From contig OY804579.1 of the NCBI GenBank assembly GCA_963680875.1, forward strand, positions 84,061,095-84,125,094: DNA of 64,000 nt, given 5' to 3'. Numbering within the stretch: position 1 is the first letter of the stretch; each line of letters begins with the position of its first letter. Shown here in pieces: positions 59,101-64,000 of the stretch. Made by a program: the position numbers and the translations under genes. Origin of the DNA: Bathymodiolus brooksi. Lineage: Eukaryota > Mollusca > Bivalvia > Mytilida > Modiolidae. The notes beneath the pieces were generated by a model. That model was not told the DNA's origin and did no database searches. It worked only from the letters and a program-made list of their open reading frames with translations.

Positions 59101-60166
59101 ATGTTTACATGGCAGAAATATTTGAAGGACATATATTACAATCCTGCCAATCCTGCTAGTTTTTCGGGACCGAATAAACTGTTTCATTTTGTACAAAAAG
59201 ATGGAAAGTACATTCTCAGTGAATATAAATTACGAAAATGGCTTTCCAGTCAAGAACCATACAGCATACAACGCCCTTACAGATGGCATCAAAATAGAAC
59301 AAGTATTGTGGTTGCAGGCATCGATGACCAATGGTCAGCTGATTTAATGGATTTAGTTAAATTTGCAAAATATAATGATGGATACAGATATATTTTAGTT
59401 GTGATTGACTTGTTTTCCAAATACTTGTGGCTTCGAAAGTTAAAAGACAAGAAAGGCGAATCCGTTGCAAAGGCGTTTGAAACTATATTCAAGGAAGGTC
59501 GTAAGCCTTATAAAATGCGTACAGATAAAGGACAAGAATTCCGTGCAAGAACTGTTCAGTTTGTGTTCAAAGAGGCAGGAATTAAACATTTCTATGCTCA
59601 GAATGAAGTGAAAGCATCGGTCGCCGAACGAGTGATTAAAACTATAAAAACAAAAATCTACATATATTTTACATTTAAGCAATCGTATAGATATATTGAC
59701 AAACTGCAGAGTTTTGCTGGAGGATACAACCATACGAATCATGGCACAATTGATATGGAACCAGCAAAAGTATCAAAGGGAATTAGTACGATTATCAACC
59801 TACTTTGCAAAGTCTAATGACAATAAAGGTGTTAAAAAATTTACTTTCAAGTTTAAAATTGGAGATAAAGTACGCATAGCACAACTGAGAAATATTTTTT
59901 CACGAGAATACGACGAAAAATGGTCAGGAGAAGTATTCAACATATCGTTCAGATTCTGGAGAAATAATACCCCAATATATCGCATTAAAGATTATAATGG
60001 AGAGGAAATAACAGGGACATTTTACCAATCTGAGCTTCTAAAAAAAGACATTAAGGACGACGAACTTTGGAAAATTGAAAAGGAAAGGGTCACAACAAAC
60101 AATTGTATATCAAGTCCACATAAATTTGATTCATGGATAAGTTCGGAAGATATTGAAGACTATTAA
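59101..60166 (+). pseudogene. Polinton retroviral-type integrase, one frameshift
   Basis: N-terminal region KYLKDIYYNPANPASFSGP and KYILSEYKLRKWLSSQ. The rve catalytic core follows: D in QWSADLMDLVKF (about residue 80), D in MRTDKGQEFR (about 141), E in KASVAERVIKTIK (about 176). A frameshift near 59770 moves reading to a second frame that ends at 60166, with the SH3-like C-terminal segment FKIGDKVRIAQLRNIFSREY and YRIKDYNGEEITGTFYQSEL. The three acidic residues are intact. The domain order and NPANPASFSG motif match the Polinton/Maverick integrase rather than a retrovirus. The neighbouring PolB supports this. Confidence 0.88.
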
Positions 60167-61344
60167 CAAACTAAATAATGTATATTATGTATTGTAAGAA
60201 ATAATGAAATTATGAAAATTATTTGTGTTGTTTATAATATTCTTACCCATGATGTATAACAATTGCATGTAATAAAAATGAATGGCATCATATAACGAAG
60301 ATAAAGGAATACAAAGCATTCGAGGCCCTTTTCAAAACATTGGTAAAATTACACATTAATCTAAACCTCTCTTGATGCCTTATACAAGAAACATTAGGAA
60401 GATTTCACGCTAACTCCTAAAAAGGCGGAGTTTCTCCCTCGCTAGACGAGGCCGTGCATGCTTAGGATCGGATGAATAGTCAGACTCATAACAGTGGACA
60501 AATCACGTCAAACACCAAACATCCGCTATTGGCTAAGTGATCTCAACTAGAGTCTCATTCACATACATGCACGTGGAAATCAGCACTAAATCTATGTATG
60601 ATGATACCAATTATAAAACGTAAAGTTTTGAAATAAATTGTATGCTGCTTTAGTATTTATTGTAACATTAAAAATGTAATCCTGTCCTTTGAAGCACCCT
60701 TATATCAACAGAGGTGGTGTGTTGATATCTATTCCAAGACAATGGCGAGCATAACAGACCACACTCTCTGTCATTGGAACGGGGTCACTCTTCGAGAATT
60801 CTACCAAAACTTTTTGGGGTTAACAGTGATTGGCATCCATATCAGAATCTTTATACCTCCCATTATTCTGATATACACTGTAGCCGGGTATCATACAATT
60901 GATGTATGCATAACTATTTTAGTGTAAGACACCATCTACTCATATAAACAAAAAATAGGGTGTTAATCAAATTTTAACGTATTCAAATACTTACAACTAT
61001 TCAATTTGAAGTGACGTACTTTCTCGTTGATACTTTTACTCAACATATATGAACTCGCTTGATTTTTCTCGTATTCATAGTGTATCATGGAACGGTCCAT
61101 ATAAAGGAAAAACAACTTTGCAGTTCACAATGCAAAACATTTCTAGATATACATTTTTGTAGTATCCAGGCCAGACTAGACCCATTTCTTCCCATAGACA
61201 TAACGTTAAATCCGCCTTCTTGTTCGGTGGAGGGAATTTTCGCGATTGTCGAAAATCCAATAATTTATCGAGTGTACAGGTAACATCAGATACACTATTT
61301 TGTAGTAGAGTAGTCATCCAGGCCGTTTTCTACGTTATAAGAAT
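60167..61344. other. Region between Polinton integrase and DUF6589 gene
   Basis: No supported gene; the 61-80-codon ORFs have no recognised features. 61171-61202 repeats a segment of the truncated polymerase 3' end (AGACCCATTTCTTCCCATAG, also at 53194-53213). The other Polinton genes (ATPase, protease, capsid) were not found here. Confidence 0.5.
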
Positions 61345-62777
61345 GACCTCACTTCATTAATAAGCAAGGTGGCACATGAATTTCTACCACAATTGCAATT
61401 TTTGCATAATAAAGCTGCAGTGAATGTTATTCCTGAAAATGCAGATGATTTGGCCAGAAAAAACACCATTGTACCGTTACCCGTTTTGCCTCTTAATGAG
61501 CAAAAATATTCTGATGTTGTCCAGATTTTGGATCACTATGAAGATACAATCTCACACTTCTTTGAAGAAGCAGCTTCACCTGTCCAAAAGGTTCATGTTG
61601 GAGGGGATTTACTTACCCGTGAGAGATTTACAGCAATACAGGTGCAAAAGGTCCAAGGTCTGGCTGTGCAACAGAAAAAGAAATGTTTGATCATTTGTAT
61701 CCAATAACATTTGAAATGTGGCACACAGCAATGAATTTTCTTTTGCTTATATTTAAATCATTGTTTGATGAGAATAGCTTTGAAAAAGGGAGTATGAATG
61801 CAGCAAAAATTAGGATAAAACGTAAAACTGTTAAAAAAGAGGTACAAAATCACTATGACCACGACAAAGATTTCTTTTTGTCATTTCTTAAAAGTTACAT
61901 TGTTGAAACACTTTGCGATTTCTTTGGTATTGAGGAAATCACAGATCGACCTACTGTGAATGTACCCGACGACCCCAATGGCACTAACTGTGTACAAAGC
62001 AAAATGGATGAGTTTATTGACAAATATGTATTTGCAGTAGGTACAGATGCTACAAGTGTTAATGTCCAAGAAACTGAGGTGCTTACAGTAACACCACTGG
62101 AGCTACTTTTACTTAATGGCCAAAAGTCAACAGTAAATATTTTGAAAAAACAGAAACAATCATCATTAGTAGCAGATTATGACCGAATTAAACATTATGG
62201 CCATGTTGTGCTTCAACTGGGTTTAATATATATGAATTTTTTAGACATTTGTAAGATACCTGACAGAAGCAGGATGATCTGTACATTCAAATATATGCTG
62301 ATGATTTTCAACGCATCGAATAACAGAAGCAAATATGCTTTAGAAATCCTTAGATTTCTTTGCCATCAACAATCCTCATACAGCCTTAAAGTAGCACATG
62401 AAAGCTTTTATGGCTTATTCGTTAATACGGAAGGGAAACTGAATACCCACATACCGGCAGACTTACAGATGGAACATCTGATAAGAAAAAACAAAAAATT
62501 GTTCAAAGCAGCTGGGCCTAATAACATTGAAAATTCCATTGTAAAAAAATCAAAAGCAATAGCAGGACTTTCTGCAATATCAGAGAATTATGATGAGTTA
62601 GGAGGCGTTGTTGTCAGGGTAAATCGACATAAGAAAAAGGAATCACATGAAGATGAAATGAAGCTTGTTTCTGACTTAAGAACTGTAAGACCGTTTGCAG
62701 CAGTAATGGGGAGAAAATTTCCTAAGTTTGAAAAAACTCTTTCTCCTTTCCATAATTCATTGGACAAAGACCATTAG
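61345..62777 (+). pseudogene. DUF6589-domain protein (Academ-type transposase candidate), one frameshift
   Basis: The exon is open from about 61318, and the first residues are poorly defined (a splice acceptor CATCCAG near 61321 is possible). Recognised text in order: VPLPVLPLNEQKYSDVVQIL, VHVGGDLLTRERF, then a frame change near 61640, then EMFDHLYPITFEMWHTAMNF, SNNRSKYALEILRFLCHQQS, and the C-terminal AGLSAISENYDELGGV. GGD-LTRERF and HPIT/YPITFE-WHT are hallmarks of DUF6589 proteins, multi-copy in invertebrates and fungi. The frame change coincides with ACAGCAAT-ACAG, as if 8 bp had been inserted. A pairing with a RecQ-type helicase downstream suggests a helicase-encoding Academ transposon. 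The transposase role is inference. Confidence 0.75.
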
Positions 62778-63429
62778 TCAGCATGGATAAAACATCATCT
62801 GAAAGTTCTAACTTATGAGTCTGGAAAATAGTTTGTCTCTGAGATGTTGAAGATCTAAAAATTATTTAATATCCATTGAGGAAAACATCAAAAGATCAAT
62901 GTATGATAAAAATCTGAATTCAAATATTATGTTTTCTGAAATTTGTAATTTTTTTATGCCATTTTCCAAATTTTATGTTACCCTCTAAAATGTTTATTTT
63001 TGGGGTAAAAAAACTAAATTTTTCACATAATATTAAAGTGGGCAAACAATTGTATTCTATAATGTCGAAAATGTAGTGCATGCTGAGTCAAATTAAAGCT
63101 TTCTTGTAAAATGATATGCCAAGATATGTTTTTCTTACAATTTTGATCTTTAAAGGAAAAAGGAAAAAATGTGAATTACATTTTCTATCCTACATTGAAC
63201 CGGTGATGTTATCCCCTACCCATATTGCAATATTGTTTATGAATAATAGACTTATTCGTTTTGCTAAGATGAACTTTATTTTAAAATACATGTGTCTTGA
63301 TGGTAAAAATTGCTTCGGCAACTACTTTAGGTAGGTGATAGAAAGATTCAAATTCATCAATGAACTCAATACTGTGTTTGTCTAAAACATTGGTATCAAC
63401 AGCTGATTGGTAAATTTCAATGCTCTCAA
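62778..63429. other. Convergent 3' region between DUF6589 and RecQ genes
   Basis: AT-rich, no ORF of interest. Both neighbouring genes end here on opposite strands. No inverted repeat that could be an element end was recognised. Confidence 0.45.
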
Positions 63430-63687
63430 TTAACTGTTGCCTTTGTTGAATTCCTTCCCGTTAATTGATGCAATCTCTTCACAAATATCACAACATGCAT
63501 ACTGTGGCTTAGAAATGACAGAGTTAAAGTATGCGGACAAAAATTCTCGTATACATGTAGTCTTATATTTGCAAAACTCCTTCATTGATTTTTCTACATG
63601 ATCATTTGCAACATCAGTAGCATTGAAATATAAGCATGCATTGGATCCTGAGCCATCTCGTCCAGCTCTGCCCACCTCTTGAGTATT
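63430..63687 (-). CDS. RecQ-family helicase, last exon (partial gene)
   Basis: On the minus strand the exon begins after the acceptor TTCTTTCAG (63688 and up) and reads NTQEVGRAGRDGSGSNACLY, then EKSMKEFCKYKTTCIREFLS, and the zinc-binding end YACCDICEE, stopping at 63430. QEVGRAGRDG is helicase motif VI (two arginine fingers) of RecQ proteins. The later Cys residues (TTC, CCDIC) fit the RecQ zinc-binding subdomain. The preceding exon ends at 63978 with donor GTAAAA and its last codons (GTRPKDK) fit the loop before motif VI. The rest lies beyond the window. The absence of winged-helix and HRDC domains suits transposon-borne RecQ-like helicases. Confidence 0.75.
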   Translation of the reverse strand, partial: NTQEVGRAGRDGSGSNACLYFNATDVANDHVEKSMKEFCKYKTTCIREFLSAYFNSVISKPQYACCDICEEIASINGKEFNKGNS

Positions 63688-63977
63688 CTGAAAGAACATC
63701 TAAAACATTTTTAATGGATACTAAAGTAACTTTTAGCATGCTCACAAAATCCCCACTCCCTCCTTTTCAAAATTTCAAAATACCGGTATTGGAATGAAAT
63801 TACATGTATATGCACATCTACATGCAGTGCTTTAGCATTTGCAGAAGTACCATAACACTCCATTGAGTAGATAAGGATGAGTTGTGCTAACAAAGTCTCA
63901 TTCAGAACCATTTTTACAGATTGATCAAGTTGTTGATGCTCGATTTTCTTTGATTATAAACAATGCCTTTTTTTTAC

Positions 63978-64000
63978 CTTATCCTTTGGACGGGTGCCTT
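63978..64000 (-). CDS. RecQ-family helicase, end of the penultimate exon
   Basis: Only 23 bases are in the window. In phase with the next exon they read GTRPKDK, followed by a GTAAAA donor. The 290-bp intron to 63688 holds an open stretch (SVKMVLNETLLAQLILIYSM) that I do not recognise and treat as non-coding. Confidence 0.45.

Noticed and set aside
60742..60927. 61-codon plus-strand ORF near the Polinton
   Set aside because: Short, no recognised motif, does not resemble any Polinton protein I know.
63711..63911. 66-codon minus-strand ORF between the helicase exons
   Set aside because: It lies in the inferred intron between GTAAAA and TTCTTTCAG; no recognised domain. It could still be an exon if the splice model is wrong.

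Overview
This is nuclear genomic DNA from an animal, most likely a bivalve mollusc. It is AT-rich and intron-sized, packed with repeats, and has no bacterial-type gene packing. The bivalve call rests on dispersed repeats I recognise from bivalve genomes: tandem-array elements ending in a GGTGAGCTAAAA-type tail, the retroelement 3' tail whose spurious translation contains CCLFFFDVWILITPLVSS-like text, and two tRNA-headed SINE families. The class-level call is recognition from memory; I do not name a genus. I see no confident host gene, rRNA or tRNA gene. Every protein-coding segment I can support belongs to a mobile element, and most are broken. Layout: 1-4262 is a 311-bp satellite-like array with a 7-unit higher-order duplication, inside an element whose end is at about 4262. 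6304-9246 and 18833-22276 are two more array-bearing elements of the same structural class; their ends carry short hairpins whose stems covary between copies. 9247-18800 is mostly non-coding, with SINEs, relics and a 362-bp hAT-like foldback element (16235-16596, 8-bp target duplication). 23350-27365 is a terminal-inverted-repeat element split by a 3.5-kb element in a TTAA target; the inner element keeps a TATA box and a short decayed ORF. 33690-34936 is a decayed Penelope-like reverse transcriptase on the minus strand, itself interrupted by a complete tRNA-derived SINE with a 12-bp target duplication. 36029-38116 and 49673-49739 hold three copies of a MITE family with 10-bp target duplications; one copy is reduced to its two terminal repeats. 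39739-46522 is a nearly complete Ty3/gypsy LTR retrotransposon: 592-bp LTRs that differ at nine positions by my count, a tRNA-Leu-type primer site, and gag, protease, RT, RNase H and integrase, broken by three frameshifts and one stop. 53182-60166 is a decayed Polinton/Maverick: DNA polymerase B on the minus strand, and a C2H2 zinc-finger protein and a retroviral-type integrase on the plus strand. At least three other transposons interrupt it. 61345-64000 holds a DUF6589 protein gene facing a RecQ-family helicase C-terminal exon. This pair fits a helicase-encoding Academ-like (AcademH) DNA transposon and is the most interesting coding module here. Overall the window reads as a nested insertion record: retrotransposons, cut-and-paste elements, a Polinton and satellite-bearing elements inserted into one another, with target duplications giving relative order in several places.
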